From: Vicingaceae bacterium
GTDB taxonomy: Bacteria > Bacteroidota > Bacteroidia > Flavobacteriales_E > Vicingaceae
Direction: 5' to 3'
Length of the DNA: 64,000 nucleotides
NCBI GenBank assembly: GCA_019429185.1
Contig: JAHYJH010000003.1
Location: 1-64,000 of the forward strand
This document shows positions 8,652-17,024 of the stretch, piece by piece. The notes under the pieces are model-generated. The model was not told the origin of the DNA, searched no databases, and saw only the letters and a list, made by a program, of their open reading frames with translations. The position numbers and the translations under genes were made by a program. The first letter of the stretch is position 1. Each line of letters opens with the position of its first letter.

Positions 8652-11600
8652 ATGAATAAATTTTTCTCTCTCACATTCGCTTTTCTAATTATTTTCTCAG
8701 TAAATGCTTCTGAAGATGCTAACATATTTTCTGGAAATGAAGCCAATAAAATAGCTGCAAACAGCAACTTAGTTAGAATGAAGAGTTTTACTTCAATCCC
8801 AAATTACGTTCAATTTACTAAAGGAAAGGAACTTCCGTTGAACAAGTTGGAAAATTGGTTACAATCGTACTACAAAACAGATGATAACTTTGGTTTGAAA
8901 TTGCTTAGTGTTGAAAACGATGAATTAGGTTTTACACATTATCGTTACCAACAAACCATCAACACTTTTCCTGTGCGATTAGGGATGTATATTGTTCATA
9001 CCAAAAACGGATTAATTTATTCAATGAATGGTGAATTGTTTGACAACTCCAATATGTCAACGCAACCTGCTTTAGCAGAAAATACGGCTCTTTTTAAAGC
9101 ACTAAATCACATTAATGCTCAATTATACAAATGGGAAAGCCCAGAAGCAGAAAGTCATTTGAAATGGGAACAAGACGACCCAACAGCAACATATTACCCA
9201 AAAGGTGAATTGGTTTTTGTTAATGAAGGAGGAATAATGAGTAATCCATTAAAACTTACTTATGTTTTTAATATTTATGCTCAAGAACCGCTTAGCAGAA
9301 AAGAAATTTATGTAGATGCTAAAACGGGAACAATTGTTTGGGAAGAAAATAAATTACATGATGCAGATGTTGTTGGAACTGCTGCTACAGGATATAGTGG
9401 GACAAAAACAATGACTTCTGATAATACAGGAACAAATTATAGACTTAGAGAAACGGGTAGAGGAAATGGAATAAGAACTTTTAACAACCAAAACACAACC
9501 ACATATTCCAATACTGATTTCACTAATGCCACGGCAAATTGGACAACATTTAATCCGACTGTTGACAAGTATGCAACAGATGCACATTGGGGTGCTGAAA
9601 TGACTTACGATTATTATTTTATTGAACACAATAGAAATAGCATCAACAACAATGGTTTTCAGTTAAATAGCTATGTACACCATGACAATAATTTTTTCAA
9701 CGCATTTTGGGATGGGCAACGAATGACTTATGGAGATGGAAACAATAATGCAACTCCATTAACAGCAATTGATATAGCCGGACACGAAATTACACATGGA
9801 CTTACTTCATTTACTGCCAACTTAGTTTATCAAGCAGAATCAGGAGCATTAAATGAATCTTTTAGCGATATTTTTGGTAATTCTATTGAACTCTATGCTC
9901 GACCTGGTCAAGCCAGTTGGCAATTAGGAGAAGATTTAGGAAACGCTTTTAGAAATATGCAAAACCCTAAACTAAAAAATGACCCTGATACTTATTTTGG
10001 TCAATATTGGGCTTCATTAACTGGTGGTGATAATGGAGGCGTTCATACAAATAGTGGTGTGCAAAACAAATGGTATGTATTACTTGCTGATGGTGGTAGC
10101 GGAACTAACGACAATAATGATGTTTACAGTGTTACTGGTCAGGGAATTATAAAAGCAGGAAAAATTGCATTCCGAAATTTAACTATATATCTAACTTCTT
10201 CTTCTCAATTTGCTGATGCACGTTTTTTTTCCATTCAATCTGCTGTAGATTTATATGGTGGATGTACGCCTGAGGTGGAAGCTACAACTAATGCTTGGTA
10301 TGCTGTTGGTGTTGGTTCTGTTTATGCTCCTTTCACAGTAAGTGATTTTGGTTCTCCTATTGTTAATTCTTGCTCTGCTCCATTCACAGTTTCTTTTAAC
10401 AACACAAGCGTTAATGGAAGTACATTCATCTGGCATTTTGGTGATGGAACAACCAGTACACAAATGAACCCATCTCATACCTATAATACAATTGGAACTT
10501 TCAATGTTTCTTTAGTAGCTGATGGAGGTGCTTCTTGTGGACAAGATTCTGTTTATAAAAATGCTTTTATTACTATAGACACAAATTTGCCATGTATTAC
10601 TATACTTCCAGCAAACGGAACAGCTAATACTCAAACTGCCTGCATCGGTAAAATATTTGATAGTGGTGGAGCCTCTGCAGCTTATGGTGCAAATGAAACT
10701 TCTCAAATAACCATTTCTCCTATTGGAGCATCTAGCGTTACCCTCAACTTTATCTCTTTTGACGTAGAAGCAGGAACTGGTACTTCATGTAATTATGATT
10801 ACTTAAGAGTGTTTGACGGTCCGAACACATCTTCAACTGTTATTGGTACTTATTGCAACAATAATATTCCAACAACAATTTCATCAACTGGTGGTTCTAT
10901 CACTATCCTTTTTAGCTCTGATGGAGGTGTTGAAAATGCAGGGTTTGAAATTGATTGGATTTGCGTTCAATCGAACCAACCTCCCACAGCCGATTTTACT
11001 TCAAACATAGATACAACTTGTACTGGAGAAATTCAGTTTTACGATAATTCAACCAACGGCCCTACAAGTTGGTTGTGGAATTTTGGTGATGGAAACACTT
11101 CTCCACTCCAAAATCCAACGCATATTTATGGTGCAAGTGGAACGTATAATGTACAATTGACTGCAATCAATGGCAATGGTAATGATGTAGAAATTAAAAG
11201 TAACTTTATTACTGTTAACCTTCCTGCTTCTCCTACAGTTACTGGTGATATAATTTGTGAAAACAACACCGCATCGTTATCAGCATCAGGTTCAGGTACA
11301 CTAAATTGGTATAATACACCTTCTGGCGGAACACCTATCAATACAGGATTAACCTTTACAACTCCAACTCTTTCTTCTACTACAACTTACTATGTTGAAG
11401 CTATTACTACTGCACCTATTCAAAATGTGGGTAAGCCAAACAATACAGGAGGTGGTGCTAATTTTAATAACCAACAACACCTTATTTTTGACGCATTGGC
11501 TCAAATGGAAATTGTGAGTGTTGAAGTTTATTCTGGAGCTAATTCTGTAAGAACAATAGAATTAAGAAGCAGTACAAATGCGATATTAGACTCAAGAACA

Positions 11601-12146
11601 GTTACCATTGGAACTGGTCAACAAACAATTCTTCTTAATTTTATTGTACCCATAGGAACTGGTTACCAATTAGGAATGGCAGCTGGTTCTAACATTGATT
11701 TATATAGAAACAATGGTGGTACTAACTATCCTTACACAACTCCTGGATTAGTTTCTATTACATCTAGCAGTGCAGGAAATGGATATTATTATTTCTTCTA
11801 TAATTGGCAAGTAAAAGGTACAGACTGCATAAGTGCTAGAGAACCTGTTACAGCAACAGTAAATAGTTGTACTGGTGTTGATGAATTGAATAATAATAGT
11901 GGCATTTCTTCTTATTTTAATGCCTCTGCTAACAACGTAGAACTTTCATTAACTAATTTACCTCTTGGAAATTATACCATTGTGATAGTAAATCCATTGG
12001 GACAATTAATTAATGAAGAACTAATTTTTGTAACTAGTTCAAGTCAACTGGAAAGAATTTCTTTAGCAAGCAATTCTAAAGGCTTGTATATTTTAAAACT
12101 AATTAATTCAAACAACAATTACACAACAAAGTTTGTGAAGCAATAA
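8652..12146 (+). CDS. secreted M4 (thermolysin-like) metalloprotease with PKD, CUB-like and T9SS sorting domains
   Basis: A 1164-residue exported protease. It has a signal peptide (~1-19), an FTP/PepSY propeptide to ~225, and the M4 catalytic domain with GHEITH (His378, Glu379, His382) and a third zinc ligand Glu402 in GALNESFSDIFG. Accessory domains follow in order: PKD (~560-640), CUB-like (~650-775), PKD (~780-855), an Ig-like segment (~860-920), and a beta-rich stretch. The last ~85 residues resemble a type A T9SS sorting domain, so it should cross the outer membrane through the Por machinery and be cleaved by PorU. A strong terminator follows. Expected role: extracellular protein degradation. 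Confidence 0.93.
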   Translation: MNKFFSLTFAFLIIFSVNASEDANIFSGNEANKIAANSNLVRMKSFTSIPNYVQFTKGKELPLNKLENWLQSYYKTDDNFGLKLLSVENDELGFTHYRYQQTINTFPVRLGMYIVHTKNGLIYSMNGELFDNSNMSTQPALAENTALFKALNHINAQLYKWESPEAESHLKWEQDDPTATYYPKGELVFVNEGGIMSNPLKLTYVFNIYAQEPLSRKEIYVDAKTGTIVWEENKLHDADVVGTAATGYSGTKTMTSDNTGTNYRLRETGRGNGIRTFNNQNTTTYSNTDFTNATANWTTFNPTVDKYATDAHWGAEMTYDYYFIEHNRNSINNNGFQLNSYVHHDNNFFNAFWDGQRMTYGDGNNNATPLTAIDIAGHEITHGLTSFTANLVYQAESGALNESFSDIFGNSIELYARPGQASWQLGEDLGNAFRNMQNPKLKNDPDTYFGQYWASLTGGDNGGVHTNSGVQNKWYVLLADGGSGTNDNNDVYSVTGQGIIKAGKIAFRNLTIYLTSSSQFADARFFSIQSAVDLYGGCTPEVEATTNAWYAVGVGSVYAPFTVSDFGSPIVNSCSAPFTVSFNNTSVNGSTFIWHFGDGTTSTQMNPSHTYNTIGTFNVSLVADGGASCGQDSVYKNAFITIDTNLPCITILPANGTANTQTACIGKIFDSGGASAAYGANETSQITISPIGASSVTLNFISFDVEAGTGTSCNYDYLRVFDGPNTSSTVIGTYCNNNIPTTISSTGGSITILFSSDGGVENAGFEIDWICVQSNQPPTADFTSNIDTTCTGEIQFYDNSTNGPTSWLWNFGDGNTSPLQNPTHIYGASGTYNVQLTAINGNGNDVEIKSNFITVNLPASPTVTGDIICENNTASLSASGSGTLNWYNTPSGGTPINTGLTFTTPTLSSTTTYYVEAITTAPIQNVGKPNNTGGGANFNNQQHLIFDALAQMEIVSVEVYSGANSVRTIELRSSTNAILDSRTVTIGTGQQTILLNFIVPIGTGYQLGMAAGSNIDLYRNNGGTNYPYTTPGLVSITSSSAGNGYYYFFYNWQVKGTDCISAREPVTATVNSCTGVDELNNNSGISSYFNASANNVELSLTNLPLGNYTIVIVNPLGQLINEELIFVTSSSQLERISLASNSKGLYILKLINSNNNYTTKFVKQ

Positions 12147-12164
12147 GTTCATTTTCTAATATAT

Positions 12165-12199
12165 AAAAGGTCTGAATAAAATTATTCAGACCTTTTTGT
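12165..12199 (+). terminator. intrinsic terminator after M4 protease
   Basis: A 15-bp stem (AAAAGGTCTGAATAA and its complement) with a 3-base loop leads into a T-rich run, 18 bases past the stop codon. Its T-run overlaps the -33 box of the next promoter. Confidence 0.85.
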
Positions 12200-12224
12200 T
12201 TTTAATCAAGTAAGGTTACATTTG
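12195..12224 (+). promoter_or_regulatory. promoter of methyltransferase gene, possibly giving a leaderless mRNA
   Basis: TTTG at 12195-12198, an 18-base spacer and TACATTTG at 12217-12224 form a full-consensus Bacteroidota promoter. The ATG begins only five bases after the -7 box, about where transcription should start. Confidence 0.65.
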
Positions 12225-12228
12225 CCAA

Positions 12229-13014
12229 ATGGAAAAGTTACGTTTGCTAAAAGATTATCTAATCTATTTTTTTAAATCTACCAACCAGCATGGAATTCAT
12301 TCTCCTTTTGTGTTTGAACTTTATAACAATATTATAAAAGACCAAACTTCATTTTATGCTTTTGCAGATATTGAATCCATCAGAGCAATGTTGTTGCTTA
12401 GCAAGCAAGAAATTGAGGTGAAAGATTTTGGTGCTGGTTCAAAATTAACAACATCCAACAAACGAAAAATTTCATCTATCGTTAAAAATGCAGCAAAATC
12501 ACCAAAATATGGTCAATTACTTTTTCGGTTGGTAAATCGTTTTAAACCTTCAACCGTATTAGAAATAGGAACTTCATTAGGAATCAGCACCATGTATTTG
12601 GCTGCTGCAAGTAAAAAAACAAGCGTCATAACCATTGAAGGTTGCCCAACTATCTCAAAAATTGCAGCCATCAATTTCAAAAAAATTGATTTTGAAAACA
12701 TAACGCTTCACAATGGTAGTTTTGATGAAATACTACCTAAAATTATTGCGAAAGAAAACGTGTTAGGTTTTGTTTTTTTTGATGGCAATCACACCAAAAA
12801 TGCTACACTTACCTATTTTAATTGGTGTTTAGAAAAAGCCAACGAACAAAGTGTTTTTGTTTTTGATGACATTTATTGGTCGGAAGAAATGAAATGTGCT
12901 TGGGAAGAAATTAAAAAACATCCAAAAGTAACCACCACCATTGATTTGTTTTTTTTAGGAATTGTATTCTTTAATCCAGAGTTAAGTAAGGAACATTTTG
13001 TGTTGCGATTTTAG
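12229..13014 (+). CDS. class I SAM-dependent methyltransferase (O-methyltransferase-like)
   Basis: A 261-residue cytosolic protein. Motif I is VLEIGTSLGIS at ~105-115, followed by an acidic residue in VITIEG and the later FVFFDGNH and FVFDDIYW segments of the O-methyltransferase fold. The N-terminal ~100 residues carry a motif (NQHGIHSPFVFELYNNII) seen in Bacteroidota members. The methyl acceptor is unknown. Its last 54 bases are repeated in diverged form at 15389-15445, where they again read as a clean protein C-terminus (IVFFNPDLTKEHFVLKF). The gene therefore borders the accessory hotspot. Confidence 0.85.
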   Translation: MEKLRLLKDYLIYFFKSTNQHGIHSPFVFELYNNIIKDQTSFYAFADIESIRAMLLLSKQEIEVKDFGAGSKLTTSNKRKISSIVKNAAKSPKYGQLLFRLVNRFKPSTVLEIGTSLGISTMYLAAASKKTSVITIEGCPTISKIAAINFKKIDFENITLHNGSFDEILPKIIAKENVLGFVFFDGNHTKNATLTYFNWCLEKANEQSVFVFDDIYWSEEMKCAWEEIKKHPKVTTTIDLFFLGIVFFNPELSKEHFVLRF

Positions 13015-13021
13015 AAACTAG
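12959..13021 (+). repeat. hotspot junction repeat, copy 1
   Basis: The end of the methyltransferase gene plus seven bases beyond it aligns without gaps to 15390-15452 (50 of 63 identical by hand count). The 15-base core GATTTTAGAAACTAG at 13007-13021 is exact at 14622-14636. It marks the left boundary of the accessory block. Confidence 0.8.
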
Positions 13022-13035
13022 TGTGATAATTCATT

Positions 13036-13055
13036 GTTGGTGCTACGCACCCAAC
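13036..13055. repeat. GC-rich hairpin downstream of the DUF1828 pair
   Basis: GTTGGTGC and GCACCCAAC flank a 3-base loop, with one bulged C. The hairpin follows the 3' end of the minus-strand gene pair, where a cassette recombination site or terminator would lie. GTTGGGT on the minus strand fits the GTTRRRY core of integron attC sites, but no matching second core is clear, so this is only suggestive. Confidence 0.4.
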
Positions 13056-13093
13056 GAAACCCTTGCTGTTATAGGACGTTTTTCTTCTGTCTA

Positions 13094-13879
13094 TCAGTTC
13101 GGGTTTATTTTTCTTAATAGTTTTCTTGAAAAGTCAGTTTCAGCGTCTAATGAAGCTATCATTTCTCCGCCCGCGTTTGAAAGTCTTGCCAAGTCTTGTT
13201 TGGGAATAGAACCTTGGTCTGAAAAAATTAACAAACTCTCAAAATCTGCTTTGCTATTATTCAATCTCTCTAATACAATTGTTGTCAAACGTGCTTTGTC
13301 TCTATTGGGAATTCCAAAAAGAAAAATGGGGGCATACTTACCTTCAATTCGATAATCAATAGGATAGTCTCTCGCATTATCCATTTCATCAAAGTAGTAG
13401 TCTTTTTTTACTTTTTCTTCTCCTACAACTTTGAATAATTGTTCTTGCAGGTCTTCATAAAAAGTTGATTCCGCTCTTGCTCTATTTAGAAAAGTAAGAT
13501 CATTGATTTTTGTCAATGCCTGTCCAAGTCTAAAAATATTAAATCCTAAATTTTCCACAGGTGTGTCTATGAAAAACTCTCCATTGTCTTCGTCAATAAA
13601 TGTTTCAGCTTTTATCTGGTCAAATATTTTACCCCTTGTTCCTTCTCTAAATTTATCAATGTCATTGTCATAACTTAAATGCATCATTGTATGACCCATA
13701 TCAGTTAATCTGATAATACCACCTGGCATTTCCTTAATGTAAATTTGATAAGGGTCTCCGTCAGCAAAGTAAAAAGGCGTTTCAATGAAAAGTAATTTTC
13801 CATTCTTCGGCTTTATATTTACTTCTGCACACATTAGTGAGCAAAGAGTCTCTTGTAGTTTATTTATATCAAGGTTCAT
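13094..13879 (-). CDS. DUF1828/DUF1829 domain protein
   Basis: The 261-residue protein has an N-terminal DUF1828-like part (~10-110, with IYIKEMPGGIIRLTDMGHTM) and a C-terminal DUF1829-like part (~150-255, APIFLFGIPNRDKARLT then FESLLIFSDQGSIP). These paired domains are found in accessory and phage-linked loci; their activity is not established to my knowledge. No signal peptide is present. The start codon overlaps the stop of the 165-aa gene upstream (shared base 13879), which implies translational coupling and a two-protein unit. A role in defence or toxin-antitoxin behaviour is inference from context. Confidence 0.75.
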   Translation of the reverse strand: MNLDINKLQETLCSLMCAEVNIKPKNGKLLFIETPFYFADGDPYQIYIKEMPGGIIRLTDMGHTMMHLSYDNDIDKFREGTRGKIFDQIKAETFIDEDNGEFFIDTPVENLGFNIFRLGQALTKINDLTFLNRARAESTFYEDLQEQLFKVVGEEKVKKDYYFDEMDNARDYPIDYRIEGKYAPIFLFGIPNRDKARLTTIVLERLNNSKADFESLLIFSDQGSIPKQDLARLSNAGGEMIASLDAETDFSRKLLRKINPN

Positions 13880-14376
13880 TATTCGAATAATTTAGTTTGA
13901 CTAGTATTGTCAGGCGTAGTGTTAATACCTGAAATTTTACAATCTGTCACTAGGCAATGTAAAGCTCCTTCAACAGTATTATATCTATCAGTTGCCATTG
14001 CAAATCCTTCAGCTTTTCTATTAGCCTTTATATACTTTTCCGTAGCCATATGAATGTGGCAAGTATAACCAAGTCTAACCTTTTCTAAATGGTTTGGATG
14101 GTCGTGATTTGGTCCGTTATATCTTTTTAGTGTTAGTGTTTCTCCATTAGGGGCGAGCCAACTTATCCCACAAGAAAAGTCGTCTTCCATACCGTCCCGA
14201 AGATTTTGTCGTTTGTATATCTCAAATTCGTGTCCTAAGTTGTCTAAAGCAACGGCTTTAAAATTAAATTGCTCATGACCTTCCTTATTTTTGCTTCTCG
14301 CTTGTGGATTTGTCAAGCGTTTAGGGCAGTTTAGAAAGTCTGCAATTTTGTCGTCTGTTAAACTCTCAAATGCCAT
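13879..14376 (-). CDS. hypothetical partner of DUF1828 protein, 165 aa
   Basis: A cytosolic protein I do not recognise. It begins MAFESLTDDKIADFLNCPKR and is polar throughout, with several cysteines and histidines (FSCGISW, RLGYTCHIHMATEKY, LHCLVTDCKISG) that could bind metal. The segment LAPNGETLTLKRYNGPNH resembles a small beta-rich ligand pocket, but this is only an impression. It is the first gene of the coupled pair with the DUF1828 protein and lies behind a 36-bp palindrome that may regulate both. Together with its partner it fills the left module of the hotspot. Confidence 0.65.
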   Translation of the reverse strand: MAFESLTDDKIADFLNCPKRLTNPQARSKNKEGHEQFNFKAVALDNLGHEFEIYKRQNLRDGMEDDFSCGISWLAPNGETLTLKRYNGPNHDHPNHLEKVRLGYTCHIHMATEKYIKANRKAEGFAMATDRYNTVEGALHCLVTDCKISGINTTPDNTSQTKLFE

Positions 14377-14495
14377 TCTTTATTATTCAGTTTTTATATT
14401 TGCAATTTTACGAAAAATACTCTTATGTCGGTCATTTTGATTGGAAACTTTGTCTTTCTAAACTTACGCACACTTGTATATATGTCTGACAAAAT

Positions 14496-14531
14496 CATAC
14501 ATATACACCCAAATTTGGGTAGATATGTATG
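14496..14531. promoter_or_regulatory. 36-bp inverted repeat upstream of the DUF1828 pair
   Basis: Two 18-base arms starting CATACATAT and centred on AAATTT match except for two neighbouring positions. A second hairpin (ACAAATG-TGTT-CATTTGT) follows at 14556-14573. Both lie 120-200 bases upstream of the 165-aa gene in an otherwise empty 265-base gap. An operator for self-regulation is plausible. Confidence 0.5.
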
Positions 14532-14621
14532 AAAACTATCATACTTTATTTTAGAACAAATGTGTTCATTTGTTTTGAAATACTCAGCATAATGTTGTGT
14601 TTTTTAACTGCCCTTCAAAAG

Positions 14622-14647
14622 GATTTTAGAAACTAGGAGCACTAATT
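14622..14647 (+). repeat. hotspot junction repeat, copy 2
   Basis: The first 15 bases equal copy 1 (GATTTTAGAAACTAG); bases 14627-14647 match copy 3 (AAACTAGGAGCACT then A or T, ATT). It separates the DUF1828 module from the toxin-antitoxin module and touches the toxin stop codon. Confidence 0.75.
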
Positions 14648-14989
14648 ACGTTTCTTTAATTTTTCGGGATACATTAGTACAGGAAAAAAGTCCGTTACAT
14701 AGATTTTTCTTATGGATTGATTTACGTAATAAATAATTTTTATTTCAAAATTTCTAGTTTCCTTGTGTAGTATAAACCTAAATTGTTGTGGATATTCTTT
14801 TAATACTGGTTCTAAGCTTCCTCTCTTTGGTATTGTTGAAAGACTTGCTACTAATGCCGTGATATTATCGTCTATTTCTGAGACTCTTTCTAAACTAAAA
14901 TTCTTAACTAAGTAAGCCAAAATCTCTTCCTGATACCTTTTTTCTGCTGGATAGGTTATTTCTATCTTGAAGCTTTGTTGTTCAACCAT
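14642..14989 (-). CDS. RelE/ParE-type toxin
   Basis: The 115-residue protein has the ParE/RelE layout: N-terminal beta strand (FKIEITYPAEKRYQEEIL), two helices, then a strand-rich C-terminus (FRFILHKETRNFEIKIIYYVNQSIRKIYVTDFF). Such proteins block gyrase or cleave mRNA on ribosomes; sequence alone does not say which. The start overlaps the antitoxin gene by 28 bases, the usual antitoxin-first order. The C-terminus is extended by basic residues (PEKLKKRN). The pair occupies the right module of the hotspot. Confidence 0.8.
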   Translation of the reverse strand: MVEQQSFKIEITYPAEKRYQEEILAYLVKNFSLERVSEIDDNITALVASLSTIPKRGSLEPVLKEYPQQFRFILHKETRNFEIKIIYYVNQSIRKIYVTDFFPVLMYPEKLKKRN

Positions 14990-15177
14990 TCTTTATTGTT
15001 CGCTTGAAATGTACTTAATGAAATTGTTTGTCCTTCTTCTATGGCTTTTATTGATTTTTCTGCTCGATATTGTAAGTGTGCTTGCTTCAATAAATTTTCA
15101 TATTGTTGCAATATTCCTTCTTCTTTTATCTGCATTAACTTTTCTATTAATCCTAGTTTTTTTGTTTCTATACTCAT
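14962..15177 (-). CDS. antitoxin of the RelE/ParE-type pair
   Basis: A 71-residue helical, charged protein. Residues ~1-40 form a helical segment (LGLIEKLMQIKEEGILQQYE), and the tail (SIKAIEEGQTISLSTFQANNKEWL) resembles the toxin-wrapping end of Bacteroidota RelB-like antitoxins. It precedes and overlaps the toxin gene. A -7-like box (TAAATTTG) lies 24 bases upstream. Autoregulation by the toxin-antitoxin complex is typical of the family but no operator was identified. Confidence 0.8.
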   Translation of the reverse strand: MSIETKKLGLIEKLMQIKEEGILQQYENLLKQAHLQYRAEKSIKAIEEGQTISLSTFQANNKEWLNNKASR

Positions 15178-15200
15178 CTTATTTGTGTTTAGGGTTACTA

Positions 15201-15208
15201 CAAATTTA
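15201..15208 (-). promoter_or_regulatory. possible -7 box of the toxin-antitoxin pair
   Basis: TAAATTTG on the minus strand fits TAnnTTTG and lies 24 bases before the antitoxin ATG. No convincing -33 box is seen at the right spacing. Confidence 0.4.
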
Positions 15209-15388
15209 ACATTATTTTTTGTTTTTTATTATCAAAATTTGTGATTTCATGTTTAAAATATTTCTTTTAAAACGAATGATTTCCTAAAAACCTTTAATCC
15301 TTAGGCGGACAAACATAAGTTTTTGTAGTTAAAGTCCTTAGCCTCCTCAGATAGCTATCGATGCTCTTGCCTCACTTCAGGGCAGTAA

Positions 15389-15445
15389 AGAATTGTATTC
15401 TTTAACCCCGATTTAACGAAAGAACACTTTGTGCTAAAGTTTTAA
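15389..15445 (+). pseudogene. remnant 3' end of a methyltransferase gene
   Basis: Read on the plus strand this segment gives RIVFFNPDLTKEHFVLKF and a stop, against GIVFFNPELSKEHFVLRF at the end of the intact methyltransferase. About half of the 13 differences are third-base changes, and those that alter the protein are mostly conservative. This points to two homologous but diverged gene ends rather than a fresh duplication. Upstream of 15389 the similarity stops. Its stop codon overlaps that of the convergent DUF4139 gene. Confidence 0.8.
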
Positions 15446-15463
15446 AAACTAGGAGCACTTATT
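15390..15463 (+). repeat. hotspot junction repeat, copy 3
   Basis: Bases 15390-15452 pair with copy 1 and bases 15444-15463 pair with copy 2. This copy spans both sides of the ancestral junction, between the methyltransferase end and the tail of the DUF4139 gene, so it probably resembles the undisturbed site. Confidence 0.75.
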
Positions 15464-16997
15464 GTTCTAAACCTTCTTTTGGAAGCTGATTTTGAAAAAC
15501 CAAAACTTCCATCAAATACTACGGTATAAACCAACTCTTTGTTAAATAGTTCTCCCGGCTTTATTTCTATTGACCATGTTATTTCTCCTGCTTCATAATC
15601 AACTGTTCCGTTAGTTGTTTTATCTAACGTAACTTCTGCACTTTTCGATTGAGATATAGGAAATTGCTCCTTTAACTCAAATACAACAGGAAATGAATTG
15701 TTGTTTTTTAGTGTATATTCATAGGCATAAGTAACTTTTTTCTTTTTATTAAAACTAGTAGGTTCTTTCGCATATTTTTGGTCTGCAATTTCTTTTCGTT
15801 TCATAAAAATACTGTTATCCTTTCCCACTGGAAGGAGCAATGTGTCAGAAAATTCACTAAACTTAATAATCGTTTTTCCTATGTTGTTTTTGTTGTAAGT
15901 AATGTTTGCAACTCCATCCACAAAACCAAGCGTGTCCCAGTTTGTTATTTCTGAAACCAAATAAACTTCAGCATCTATACTTGGAAATCCATAAAAATAA
16001 TAGGTTGCTGGCAGTTTAACTGTCATTATTGGAAAAGAAAAAACAGTGCTGTTTGATTTTATTGAATATGTACCTTTTAGTGTTCTTAGTTTTAGGTATG
16101 AAGGAATTGATATTTCTTGATATTCAACACCTTCCAATTTAGAAATTACTTGCTGTTGTTGAGCTTGTTCTTGCACCAAATTAGTATTATTATTTTGGTT
16201 TGTATATTTAGATCGGCTTGTTAGTGTCCACGGTTCTTCAGGAACAGGGAGTGATGTTGGGTTATTCAATGGGAATGAAGAAGATAAATGAACAACTACC
16301 TTATCCCAATTTTCGCCAGTTTGACTCATAATTCGAGCAAGGTATTTCACTTGTATTTCTTTTTCGGAAGAGCTTTGAACATTTATTTCATAAAATGGAC
16401 TCCACCCTATTCCTCCAGTAATGTATTCAATTTCTAAATCAGAATTTAATGTTTTTTCAACAGAAACAAGCAGTTTTAAAATAGCTGCATTTTCGTTGTT
16501 TAGTTTTACTTCTTCCAATTGTTTTGCTTCTGCTATGGATGAGTCAACAAACCGAAGTTGCTTTTTTAACTCCATTATTTTTTTTGAATAAAAATCGAGC
16601 ATTTTCTCTAAATCTGCAACTTCATTCACAAAATTAGATTCATTGTATTTTACTTCTAACAATGCCAATTGGTTTAACAAGGCATTTCGCTCATCTTCTA
16701 ATTGATTAAATTCTTCTTTGGTGAGTTTTTTAATGAGGGACTTATTGAGAATAGTTACTTCCTTATTATTAAATTATTAATAGTAATGGTATTTAAAACC
16801 AATTTTGAAGAAATATTTTTCAATACAAGTTCTTGAATTCCTACAGTTAATCGTTGATTACTGGTTCTGGAAACCAATGCACCAGAATGATACACCGTAA
16901 TTTCTTGAACATTAGAAAGAATTTCAACTTCCTTTGCAAAAGAAAAATTAATAAACAGGTAGTATATAATTACGGAAACAACTAATTTTAATCTCAT
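15442..16997 (-). pseudogene. DUF4139 (mucoidy inhibitor MuiA-like) gene, frameshifted
   Basis: The N-terminal part (16997-16755) has a signal peptide and the DUF4140 start (EVEILSNVQEITVYHSGALVSR). It stops after INNLIIRK. The protein resumes in another frame (KEVTILNKSLIKKLTKEEF at about 16765-16705) and runs without a stop to 15442, through a coiled coil (~30-70 of the second part) and DUF4139 (GGIGWSPFYEINVQ onward). Joined, it would have about 515 residues, normal for the family. A one-base indel in the run of TAATAAT repeats at about 16760-16785 explains it. It is either a recent pseudogene, a phase-variable site or a read error. The tail ends RFRTISAPSF. Function of the family is poorly known; exported. 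Confidence 0.8.
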
Positions 16998-17024
16998 TTT
17001 TTTAAGTTTTATTCTAAGGAATCA

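Noticed and set aside
13023-13355. 110-aa plus-strand protein
   Set aside because: It runs antisense to the well-supported DUF1828 gene and its 3' gap, with no start signal.
16740-16790. Programmed -1 frameshift in the DUF4139 gene
   Set aside because: No X-XXY-YYZ slippery heptamer with a downstream structure is obvious, and the family is not known for recoding; an indel is simpler.
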